DNA of 20,401 nt, taken from the NCBI GenBank assembly GCA_050259195.1, contig JBLNAE010000222.1:1-20401 (forward strand), written 5' to 3'. Shown here in pieces: positions 13,067 through 20,253 of the stretch (within the stretch, counting starts at the first letter, position 1; each line of letters opens with the position of its first letter). The notes beneath the pieces were generated by a model, which saw nothing but the letters and a program-made list of their open reading frames with translations, ran no database searches and was not told where the DNA came from. A program made the position numbers and the translations under genes. Source of the stretch: PSLL01 sp050259195 (lineage in GTDB: Bacteria; Desulfobacterota_D; UBA1144; Nemesobacterales; CSP1-2).

Positions 13067-15760
13067 ATGGCTAAAAATGACCCTTTTGATACGATTAGCT
13101 CTCTTAAAACCCAATACGGGACGATGAATTTCTACTCGCTTGAGCGTCTTGAAAAGGCTATCGGGGCTAATGCCTCACGACTGCCTTTTTCAATTAAAAT
13201 TCTCCTTGAAAATTTGCTCAGGCACTGTGATGGCCGTATTACGACGGAAGAAGACATCCGCGGGCTTGCAAATTGGAACCCTAAAGCCCCGGAGGATAGG
13301 GAGATTCCCTTCACGCCTGCCCGCGTGATATTGCAGGATTTTACGGGGGTTCCATGTGTGGCGGATTTAGCCGCGATGCGCTCTGCAGTGCATAGGATGG
13401 GCAGGGATACAAAACGGATTAATCCGATTGTGCCTGTTGATCTTGTAATTGACCACTCCGTTCAGGTGGACTTTTTCGGATCGTCGGCTGCCTTTGAGGC
13501 TAACGTGGAGAGGGAGTTTGAGCGCAACTATGAAAGATACACATTCCTTCGATGGGCGCAGAAGGCATTCAACCAATTCGAGGTTGTGCCGCCTGGCACG
13601 GGCATCGTCCATCAGGTAAACCTCGAATATATTGCAAAGGTCGTTCAGCGTCGTGGAATGAATGGCGATATGGTTGCGTTTCCCGATACGCTTGTTGGAA
13701 CCGATTCTCATACCACAATGATAAATGGTCTTGGCGTGCTTGGGTGGGGCGTCGGAGGGATTGAAGCCGAGGCCTGCATGTTGGGCCAGCCGCTATATAT
13801 GCTTATTCCCGAAGTGGTTGGATTCAAGCTCTATGGCGAGTTGGTTGAGGGCGCAACGGCTACAGACCTTGTGCTTACCGTAACACAGATGTTAAGAAAG
13901 AAAGGGGTTGTGGGGAGGTTTGTTGAATTCTTCGGCCCCGGTCTCAGCCGTCTTAGCCTTGCCGACCGGGCAACTGTAGCCAATATGTCGCCTGAATACG
14001 GGGCGACTATGGGCTTCTTTCCCGTGGATTATGAGACTCTACGCTACCTTCGGGGAACGGGTCGTGATAGAGAGCTTGTCCATCTGGTTGAACTGTACAC
14101 AAAGGCTCAGGGGTTATTCCGAACTGATGATATGCCGGACCCTCTGTACAGCGATGTCTTAGAACTCGATATGAAAACGGTTGAGCCATCTCTTGCCGGC
14201 CCCAGACGCCCGCAGGACCGCGTGTCTCTTCGGGAGATGAAGGGGTCTTTTGAAACGGTTCTAAAAACCTATCGTACAAATAGGAAGGATACTGAGGCAA
14301 AAATTGAGGTGCAGATGAACGGGCATAAAGCGGTGCTTTCTCACGGTTCTGTTGTGATTTCGGCTATCACGAGTTGCACGAACACGTCTAATCCGTCTGT
14401 CATGGTTGGTGCGGGACTCTTGGCAAAAAAGGCGGTTGAGCAGGGGCTTTCGGTCAACCCTGGGGTCAAAACGAGCCTTGCGCCTGGCTCACGCGTGGTG
14501 ACGGATTATCTTAAGAAATCCGGCCTAATGCCGTACCTTGAGGCGTTGGGATTTCATCTGGTTGGGTACGGATGCACGACGTGCATTGGAAATAGCGGGC
14601 CTTTGCCTGAGCCGATAGCCGATGCCGTTAAAAAAAACGACCTCACAGTCGCCGCGGTCTTGAGCGGCAACAGAAACTTTGAGGGCCGTATTAATCCGCT
14701 TGCTGAAATGAGCTACCTTGCGTCGCCTCCACTCGTTGTCGCTTATGCCCTTGCAGGAACAGTAGATATTGATATGATAAACGAACCTCTTGGCGTAAAC
14801 CGAAGCGGCAATCCCGTATATCTGCGCGACATTTGGCCCTCTCAGGAAGAGATTCGGCGCACAATTGAGGAGACGCTCGACCCTGAGCTTTTTAGAGGCC
14901 AGTATGCTCATGTCTTTGAGGGCGATGAGAAGTGGAAGACATTATCTATTCCTCAGGGCGACATGTACGAGTGGGACCCGGAATCAACCTACATTCAGGA
15001 GCCGCCTTTCTTTACGAACCTCTCATTGAAACCGGAGCTTTTAAGAGATATTAATGGCGCGCGCGTTCTTGCCCTGCTTGGGGATTCCGTGACGACCGAT
15101 CATATCTCGCCTGCAGGCAATATTGCGCCGGATAGTCCTGCTGGGAAATATCTAATTGAAAAGGGTGTGAAACCTCGCGACTTCAATAGCTACGGCGCGC
15201 GTCGAGGCAATCACGAGGTGATGATCCGCGGCACGTTTGCCAATATTAGACTAAAGAACCTGATGCTTCCAGGCACTGAGGGCGGATGGACTGTGCATAT
15301 CCCAACTGGCGAAAAGATGAGCATATACGATGCCTCAATGAAATATAAATCTGTGGGTACACCGCTCATTGTAATTGCGGGAAAAGAATATGGAAGCGGG
15401 AGTTCCCGTGACTGGGCGGCAAAGGGCACTATGCTCCTTGGTGTGAGCGCTGTGATTGCCGAGAGCTATGAGCGAATCCATCGGAGCAACCTTGTGGGAA
15501 TGGGTGTTCTACCGCTTCAGTTTAAATCTGGTGAGAGTTGGGAGACTCTGGGTTTGACCGGATCTGAAGAGTATGAAATCAAAGGGATTACCGAAGACCT
15601 TAAGCCCCATAAAGAAATCACGGTTCGGGCGCGGCGCAAAGATGGTAGTGAAACCGCCTTTAAGGCTATTTGCCGTCTGGACAGCCGTATTGAAATTGAG
15701 TACTACCGCAACGGCGGAATTCTCCAGACTCTGCTCCGTCAGATGATTCAGGGTAGCTGA
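13067..15760 (+). CDS. acnA: Aconitate hydratase A, 897 aa
   Basis: Aconitase isomerises citrate to isocitrate through cis-aconitate in the TCA cycle. This is the AcnA/IRP-like type by length and domain order. The [4Fe-4S] ligands are Cys437 (SCTNTSNP), Cys503 and Cys506 (GYGCTTCIGNSG). Other family blocks are DSHTTMINGLGVLGWGVGGI, LSGNRNFEGRINP, GDSVTTDHISPAG and, in the swivelling C-terminal domain, GSSRDWAAKG. The N-terminus is colinear with the family, and GGAGA lies about 7 bases before the ATG. It has its own candidate promoter and is followed 99 bases later by icd, the next enzyme of the cycle, so the two are probably co-transcribed. Nothing is missing from the sequence. Confidence 0.97.
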   Translation: MAKNDPFDTISSLKTQYGTMNFYSLERLEKAIGANASRLPFSIKILLENLLRHCDGRITTEEDIRGLANWNPKAPEDREIPFTPARVILQDFTGVPCVADLAAMRSAVHRMGRDTKRINPIVPVDLVIDHSVQVDFFGSSAAFEANVEREFERNYERYTFLRWAQKAFNQFEVVPPGTGIVHQVNLEYIAKVVQRRGMNGDMVAFPDTLVGTDSHTTMINGLGVLGWGVGGIEAEACMLGQPLYMLIPEVVGFKLYGELVEGATATDLVLTVTQMLRKKGVVGRFVEFFGPGLSRLSLADRATVANMSPEYGATMGFFPVDYETLRYLRGTGRDRELVHLVELYTKAQGLFRTDDMPDPLYSDVLELDMKTVEPSLAGPRRPQDRVSLREMKGSFETVLKTYRTNRKDTEAKIEVQMNGHKAVLSHGSVVISAITSCTNTSNPSVMVGAGLLAKKAVEQGLSVNPGVKTSLAPGSRVVTDYLKKSGLMPYLEALGFHLVGYGCTTCIGNSGPLPEPIADAVKKNDLTVAAVLSGNRNFEGRINPLAEMSYLASPPLVVAYALAGTVDIDMINEPLGVNRSGNPVYLRDIWPSQEEIRRTIEETLDPELFRGQYAHVFEGDEKWKTLSIPQGDMYEWDPESTYIQEPPFFTNLSLKPELLRDINGARVLALLGDSVTTDHISPAGNIAPDSPAGKYLIEKGVKPRDFNSYGARRGNHEVMIRGTFANIRLKNLMLPGTEGGWTVHIPTGEKMSIYDASMKYKSVGTPLIVIAGKEYGSGSSRDWAAKGTMLLGVSAVIAESYERIHRSNLVGMGVLPLQFKSGESWETLGLTGSEEYEIKGITEDLKPHKEITVRARRKDGSETAFKAICRLDSRIEIEYYRNGGILQTLLRQMIQGS

Positions 15761-15859
15761 GCTTGCGCTCATTAAGGACTTCAGTAAACGGGTTTGTTTT
15801 TCTCTGAAATCCATGTATATTCAATTCCCGAAAGATCATTTAAGGCGAGGAGTTTTATC

Positions 15860-17119
15860 ATGTCATCATTTACATTACGAAGCGAAGGGCAAAAGATTGG
15901 AATTGATAAAGAAGCCGGAGAAATCCGGGTTCCCGATAACCCTATTATTCCGTTTATAGAGGGGGATGGAACGGGGCCTGATATTTGGCGCGCCTCTCAG
16001 CGCGTATTCGATGCGGCGGTTGGGAAGGCTTATGGTGGAAATAAGAAAATAGTCTGGCTTGAGGTTCTTGCCGGTGAGAAGGCTCATAACAAGGTCGGAA
16101 GCTGGCTCCCGGAAGAAACGCTTGAGACTATAAAGGAGTATGTAGTTGCTATAAAAGGACCTCTTACAACGCCTGTTGGCGGGGGCATAAGGAGTTTAAA
16201 CGTCACTCTGAGGCAGTTGCTTGATCTCTATGCCTGCGTTCGCCCCGTGAGGTATATCAAAGGAACCCCTTCTCCTGTAAAGAGACCGGAACTTATGAAT
16301 GTTGTGATTTTCAGAGAAAACACCGAAGACGTTTATGCCGGAATCGAGTGGAAAGAGGGCACGCCTGAAGCAAAGAAACTTATAAAATATCTGAAGCGCA
16401 ATTTCAAGGTGGACATTCGCGAGGACTCAGGAATCGGAATTAAGCCTATAAGTGCCTTTGGTACAAAGAGGCTTGTAAGAAAAGCCATTAAATACGCCAT
16501 TGCAAATGGCAGAAAGAGCGTGACCATTGTTCACAAGGGAAATATAATGAAGTTTACGGAGGGGGCATTTAGAGAGTGGGGGTACGAGCTTGCGCGTGAA
16601 GAGTTTGGCAACATGACTGTAACTGAAGATGAACTCTGGAGTAAGTACGATGGCAGAATGCCGGAAGGAAGGATGCTTATAAAAGATAGGATTGCGGATA
16701 ATATGTTTCAGCAGGTTTTAACCAGGCCGGATGAATACGACGTGTTTGCAACCCCGAACCTCAACGGTGACTATCTCTCTGACGCCTGTGCCGCTCAAGT
16801 AGGGGGGCTTGGAATGGCTCCCGGAGGGAACATAGGGGATTTTTATGCGGTATTTGAAGCGACGCATGGAACAGCCCCAAAATACGCAGGACAAGATAAG
16901 GTAAACCCAGGCTCCGTCATACTCTCGGGCGTTATGATGCTTGATTATTTAGGATGGAAAGAGGCCGCCAATCTGATCGTTAAAGCGATGGAGAAAACGG
17001 TCTCTGAAAAGAAGGTCACCTACGATCTTCATCGCCAGCTTGAGGGCGCTACGCTTCTTAAATGCTCCGAGTTTGCGGAAGCGATAGTATCAAATATGGA
17101 TGGAGCGCTGGGTGGATAG
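15860..17119 (+). CDS. icd: NADP-dependent isocitrate dehydrogenase, 419 aa
   Basis: Icd oxidatively decarboxylates isocitrate to 2-oxoglutarate. It matches the E. coli type closely: IPFIEGDGTGPDIW near residue 30, the substrate and phosphorylation loop TTPVGGGIRSLNVTLRQ with Ser112, Tyr159 and Lys226 in the active site, and Asp304/Asp308 for the metal. Cofactor residues known to select NADP in the E. coli enzyme are all present: Lys341-Tyr342 (APKYAG), Val348, Tyr388 and Arg392 (VTYDLHR). I place the start at ATG 15860, with GGCGAGGAG about 8 bases upstream; the frame extends 66 bases further, but that stretch has no family similarity. Ser112 conservation leaves room for AceK-type phosphorylation, though no aceK is in view. 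Confidence 0.97.
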   Translation: MSSFTLRSEGQKIGIDKEAGEIRVPDNPIIPFIEGDGTGPDIWRASQRVFDAAVGKAYGGNKKIVWLEVLAGEKAHNKVGSWLPEETLETIKEYVVAIKGPLTTPVGGGIRSLNVTLRQLLDLYACVRPVRYIKGTPSPVKRPELMNVVIFRENTEDVYAGIEWKEGTPEAKKLIKYLKRNFKVDIREDSGIGIKPISAFGTKRLVRKAIKYAIANGRKSVTIVHKGNIMKFTEGAFREWGYELAREEFGNMTVTEDELWSKYDGRMPEGRMLIKDRIADNMFQQVLTRPDEYDVFATPNLNGDYLSDACAAQVGGLGMAPGGNIGDFYAVFEATHGTAPKYAGQDKVNPGSVILSGVMMLDYLGWKEAANLIVKAMEKTVSEKKVTYDLHRQLEGATLLKCSEFAEAIVSNMDGALGG

Positions 17120-17178
17120 GAATAAATAACTAGAATTTGAGGACAAGTACCTTCCAAAAATAATATAATAACTCCAAC

Positions 17179-17277
17179 GGCTTAGGGAAGGAAATGATAA
17201 AAAGCTAACAAATATCGGTTAAGCTGGAGAGTAGTAACTTCAGTATTACGTTTCTCAGAGAGCTAAGCCTTTTTATC
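17179..17277 (+). other. Inverted-repeat region after icd, possible terminator
   Basis: The 230-base gap between icd and the pqqD-like gene holds no open frame of note. GGCTTAG (17179–17185) pairs with CTAAGCC (17263–17269), which is followed directly by five T. Alternatively GATAAAAAGCT (17196–17206) pairs, with one bulge, with AGCCTTTTTATC (17266–17277). The arms are about 60–80 bases apart, too far for a classic intrinsic terminator, but the T-run position fits an end of the icd transcript. Confidence 0.3.
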
Positions 17278-17349
17278 TAGGAAAATCCGACTAAAGTCTA
17301 ATTTACTTTTATCGTCAAAGTGATTTTATTTACGGCATAATAGGGAGGG

Positions 17350-17649
17350 ATGTATCCTACATTGACAAATAAATCTGAGGCTTATCAAAAAAATCCATCT
17401 GTAGTATGCACAGAATTAGATGACGGTGCGGTTCTCTTGAACCTAGACAGTAAATACTACTATAGCTTGAATGAGACGGGGCTTAGAATCTGGCAAATTA
17501 TAGAGGAATTTCAAAGTCCTTTAGAAATAGCCAAGAGTTTGGCTGATGAATATGAAATTGATGCGGAGAGAGCAAGAGAAAGTGTAGTCAGGTTAATAGA
17601 AGAGTTAGAGAAAGAGCAGCTAATCATACCAAAAAGGGGGAGTGAATAG
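17350..17649 (+). CDS. PqqD-family protein (RiPP recognition element), 99 aa
   Basis: PqqD-like proteins form a small winged-helix that binds the leader of a ribosomally made peptide and presents it to a modifying enzyme. The hallmark GAVLLNLDSKYYYSLNETG (26–44) is followed by a helical region with LADEYEIDAERARESVVRLI typical of the family C-terminus. Length is right for a stand-alone PqqD. The start is uncertain: GGAGG at 17344–17348 is only one base from ATG 17350, too close for an ideal ribosome binding site. It heads a group with two HPr-kinase-like genes and a small peptide, as seen in RiPP-type clusters. It is unlikely to serve PQQ synthesis, since no other pqq gene is near. Confidence 0.88.
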   Translation: MYPTLTNKSEAYQKNPSVVCTELDDGAVLLNLDSKYYYSLNETGLRIWQIIEEFQSPLEIAKSLADEYEIDAERARESVVRLIEELEKEQLIIPKRGSE

Positions 17650-17795
17650 GATATCAAACAAGGAGGGGAAAGGAGCCTCGGCTCATTAAATGTGAGGAGC
17701 CACTCGATAAGGTGACTATATCTATATATGACGGCCAAACAGATTCAAACGACTGCAACTGGTTTAAGAGATTATTTAATCTTGGCGGCTGCTAA
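17646..17795 (+). other. Candidate second precursor peptide frame, start codon unclear
   Basis: A 49-codon open frame runs from the end of the pqqD-like gene to TAA 17793–17795, with AAGGAGG at 17660–17666. Its middle, KEPRLIKCEEPLDKVTISIY, aligns without gaps to residues 8–27 of the downstream peptide (GEPKKVKAEKPKKEFKIKIV), with seven identities in 20 and several conservative changes. Its end is NDCNWFKRLFNLGGC. There is no ATG; possible starts are GTG 17712 or an unusual ATT at 17685. It may be a precursor with a rare start, one whose start was lost, or chance. GGAGCC (17672–17677), GGCTC (17680–17684) and GGAGCC (17696–17701) could form alternative hairpins. Confidence 0.25.
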
Positions 17796-17872
17796 GATAG
17801 AAGAAGTTTAGGAATGTTTAATGTTTATTTCACTGAATATGCTTATGAGGGAAAAAGGGGAGGATATACCCT

Positions 17873-18871
17873 TTGAGGAAGAGTTCACACGTAGTTCAAG
17901 GTGTGAGAGTAAATGTCCTTTGTGAGAATCCGCTGGAATCATTCGTATCGAGTTGTTTTAATTCTCTTTATAGAGGAGAAGAACGGTCCGATATAAAACC
18001 TCTGGAATTTGAACTGTATGTAGTGGAAGAGCCGCCTTCTGTTCCATCTAGCTCAATCCAAATGAGTAAAACCCCATTTGTAACCTCCTCCAGTGATAAT
18101 AAAGAAATCTACCTTACCTCGGAAGATGGCTCTATGATCTGCTTGAATTCAAATACAAGAGACGCAAAGGGATTTATTAAGAAAGAAACCTTGAACGATC
18201 CGATAAGGCTTTCTTCTCTTATAGGTATGTCAATTGTGGAAATTCTTAAATACCATAACCTCTATTTTCTCCACTCCGCTGCTCTATACAGTGGTGGAAT
18301 GGGGTATCTGATTTCAGGAGACGGTGGATGCGGGAAGACCACTATATCTCTAAGCCTGGTTCGAGGTGGCTTCAAATACGTCTCCGATGATTCTCTTTTC
18401 ATTCAAGAGCTGAATGAGGAAATAGTCGTTTGCCCGCTTTATACGAGCTTCCATATAGACCAAGACTTAGCCGAGCGCTTCCCGGAGATGGTTAGAGGAA
18501 AGAATCTACGGATTCCAGATGGGGTTAAGGTATCGGTGGATATATCACAAACCTTCCCGGCCTCATTTATTCCTTACATAAGACCCGATGTGGTAATCTT
18601 TCCAAGTATTAAATCTAATGAAGAAAGCCAATTGCACCCGATTAGTCGGATAGAGGTATATAGGAGGTTACTTAAACAAACCGTACTGGCGGCTGACAAG
18701 GTAGTTTCAAGAAATCACATAAGGACACTAGGGAAACTGGTTAAACAAACTGTGGGTTTTGAGCTTCTAAGTGGCGGGGATGTGTATGAAGACCCTGAGA
18801 AGATAATTAGCCTTGTTTCTCGGATAAATGATCAAAACGGAGACCGTGATATACTACCCTCTCTTGTTTAA
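17873..18871 (+). CDS. HPr-kinase-like protein of a RiPP-type cluster, 332 aa
   Basis: The central part has the HPr serine kinase/phosphorylase C-terminal fold: LHSAAL (His134), Walker A GDGGCGKT (149–156), then GGFKYVSDDSLFI with Asp172-Asp173. The N-terminal 110 residues are family-specific and unlike HprK proper, so this is not the carbohydrate regulator. Related kinases sit beside PqqD proteins in RiPP clusters, and in the paeninodin lasso peptide cluster one phosphorylates the peptide's C-terminal Ser. The start is TTG 17873: GGGGAGG (17857–17863) lies nine bases upstream, the frame has no ATG before it, and an in-frame TGA lies at 17846–17848. A similar but broken gene follows at 19472. 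The substrate is inferred to be a peptide. Confidence 0.8.
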   Translation: MRKSSHVVQGVRVNVLCENPLESFVSSCFNSLYRGEERSDIKPLEFELYVVEEPPSVPSSSIQMSKTPFVTSSSDNKEIYLTSEDGSMICLNSNTRDAKGFIKKETLNDPIRLSSLIGMSIVEILKYHNLYFLHSAALYSGGMGYLISGDGGCGKTTISLSLVRGGFKYVSDDSLFIQELNEEIVVCPLYTSFHIDQDLAERFPEMVRGKNLRIPDGVKVSVDISQTFPASFIPYIRPDVVIFPSIKSNEESQLHPISRIEVYRRLLKQTVLAADKVVSRNHIRTLGKLVKQTVGFELLSGGDVYEDPEKIISLVSRINDQNGDRDILPSLV

Positions 18872-18929
18872 CGAAAATTAATGATTCGGAATAAACGCTA
18901 TTCATCATGCTGACACTCAGGCATCGGAT

Positions 18930-18969
18930 ATAACCAATAGGCGAAAAGTCAATCTTTAGTATTGGTTAT
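18930..18969 (+). other. Perfect 10-bp inverted repeat, 20-base loop, upstream of the small peptide gene
   Basis: ATAACCAATA (18930–18939) and TATTGGTTAT (18960–18969) are exact inverted arms. A second, smaller one, TGTTGA/TCAACA (19020–19025 and 19034–19039), lies closer to the peptide start. The 217-base gap between the kinase and peptide genes otherwise shows only very short frames. The arms are AT-rich and no T-run follows, so a protein-binding site or mRNA processing/attenuation element is more likely than a terminator. Confidence 0.5.
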
Positions 18970-19088
18970 GGGTAACAACTTATAACTTTAGCCCTATCAA
19001 GAAAGCTAACCAAGGTCTCTGTTGATTTTCTTTTCAACAAACGAGATATTTATTATAAGGTCTGAGGAAAAATGGGAGAGGAGGAGAG

Positions 19089-19292
19089 ATGAGAAAGATT
19101 GAAAGGAGCGGCGAACCCAAAAAGGTAAAGGCAGAGAAGCCGAAGAAAGAGTTTAAAATAAAGATCGTAAAGATAGGGAAATTAGAGGAGAATACCGGCA
19201 CTTGGCCTGCACCTGGCAATTGGGGGAATCACGTCTATGACCGTGATGCTAACAGCCGCCATAGCCAAAACAGCACAAGCTCCTACTTCTAA
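19089..19292 (+). CDS. Candidate RiPP precursor peptide, 67 aa
   Basis: I recognise no family, but the layout is that of a precursor. Residues 1–31 hold 11 Lys and read like a leader (GEPKKVKAEKPKKEFKIKIV, then KIGKLEENTG). Residues 32–67 have no Lys and are rich in Gly, Asn, Ser, Trp and Pro (TWPAPGNWGNHVYDRD, then ANSRHSQNSTSSYF). The segment K-I-G-K-L-x-x-x-T recalls the hydrophobic-Gly…Thr leader end that PqqD-type proteins bind in lasso peptides, but no Gly1 with Asp/Glu at ring positions 7–9 is evident. Five Ser and one Thr in the last 12 residues could be kinase targets. A strong GAGGAGGAGAG precedes the ATG. It lies between two kinase-like genes. Chemistry and cleavage site are unknown. 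Confidence 0.6.
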   Translation: MRKIERSGEPKKVKAEKPKKEFKIKIVKIGKLEENTGTWPAPGNWGNHVYDRDANSRHSQNSTSSYF

Positions 19293-19471
19293 TAGCTAAT
19301 TTGAAACACATTCTAATTGGGATATGATTCCTGTTTTGTGGGATGGGGTTATTCTTGCCTAATGTTTTTAGGAAATTAGTGTTTTATCTCCAATATGGAA
19401 TTTTGATTTTTAAATTTATTTAAAGCCGATATTCTGAGTTGAGGGGCAAGAAAGGTGATAAGGATATTTAG

Positions 19472-20253
19472 GTGAGTATTTCTCAACTATATTTCATAGA
19501 CAGCCTATCTGTTGGAGTAAAATGTAGAAGTAGATGGATTGCTGACCAAATTCCTGACTTGTTTGAGGCTCTTGGCTTTGTAAGGGGGAAATACAAGTCA
19601 TCTGGTAGTAATAGTAAGGTCAGTGTGGAGTTTGCTTCTTATAATGATAAAAAACCTTTCCGATTCAATCATCATGCATCTATTCTGTTGGTACTCTAGA
19701 TTTTTTTCAAAGCAATGACTACCTATATGTGACAGAAGGCAAGTCGTTCCTTGGAGTGAATTTAAGAAATAACTCTGGATTTTCACTCCTTCATAATTCC
19801 TTCTGGCAAAAACCTTTATATTTTAAAGCCTCACTCCTTATCGTAGAATTTATATTACTCTTGTGGCGATATGGCTTTTATGAGTTGCACGCAGCCGGTT
19901 TGGCTAAAGAGGGGAAGGGGCTTTTATTAGTAGGACCATCCGGCAGCGGCAAATCGAGTCTAGCTCTCAGCCTCATTCGTCAAGGGTGGCATTATTTATC
20001 CGACGATATGCTTATTCTTCGACACACCTCTCTTGGTGTTGAGGCTTTACCGCTTCGGCGGTACTTCAAGGTTAAACAGTCTCTTATTAATAAATATCTG
20101 GAACTAACACATCTACTTAACAAACCGCTGGAGTTCCTTAATGAGGAAGCCTACATTTATGTTGACGGGGTTTATCCTAATCAGTTGGTACAAAGATGCA
20201 TACCCCATACGATAATTTTCCCTCGAATTATATCAAATCCGGATAAAGAGTAG
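19472..20253 (+). pseudogene. Second HPr-kinase-like gene, frameshifted and 3'-truncated
   Basis: GTG 19472 opens a frame whose product (MSISQLYFIDSLSVGVKCRS…) aligns with the N-terminus of the first kinase and stops at TAG 19697–19699. The matching continuation lies in the -1 frame, open from 19651: SSCIYSVGTLDFFQSNDYLY aligns with the first kinase's residues after 59, then come LHAAGL, Walker A GPSGSGKS, and HYLSDD. The shift must lie between 19651 and about 19669, at or next to the A6 run 19649–19654. The product then stops at 20253 after IIFPRIISNPDKE, where the first kinase (IFPSIKSNEE) continues for about 75 residues. An IS630-type transposase gene begins 36 bases later. I read it as disabled by a frameshift and an insertion, unless the frameshift is a sequencing error. 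Confidence 0.75.

Noticed and set aside
15794..15859. 22-residue N-terminal extension of isocitrate dehydrogenase
   Set aside because: No family similarity, while ATG 15860 has a good ribosome binding site and gives normal length.
17672..17701. GGAGCC/GGCTC/GGAGCC as a riboswitch
   Set aside because: Only five- to six-base arms, one with a two-base loop; no known aptamer fold is recognisable.
17728..17811. 27-residue peptide frame MTAKQIQTTATG…
   Set aside because: It begins at an ATG with only a distant AAGGTGA, and it overlaps the frame that resembles the other peptide's leader. The product shows no leader/core division. It cannot be excluded as a small peptide.
19034..19219. 61-codon minus-strand hydrophobic frame opposite the peptide gene
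   Set aside because: It is the antisense of the Lys-rich leader, where Lys codons read as Phe and Leu; no ribosome binding site is visible.
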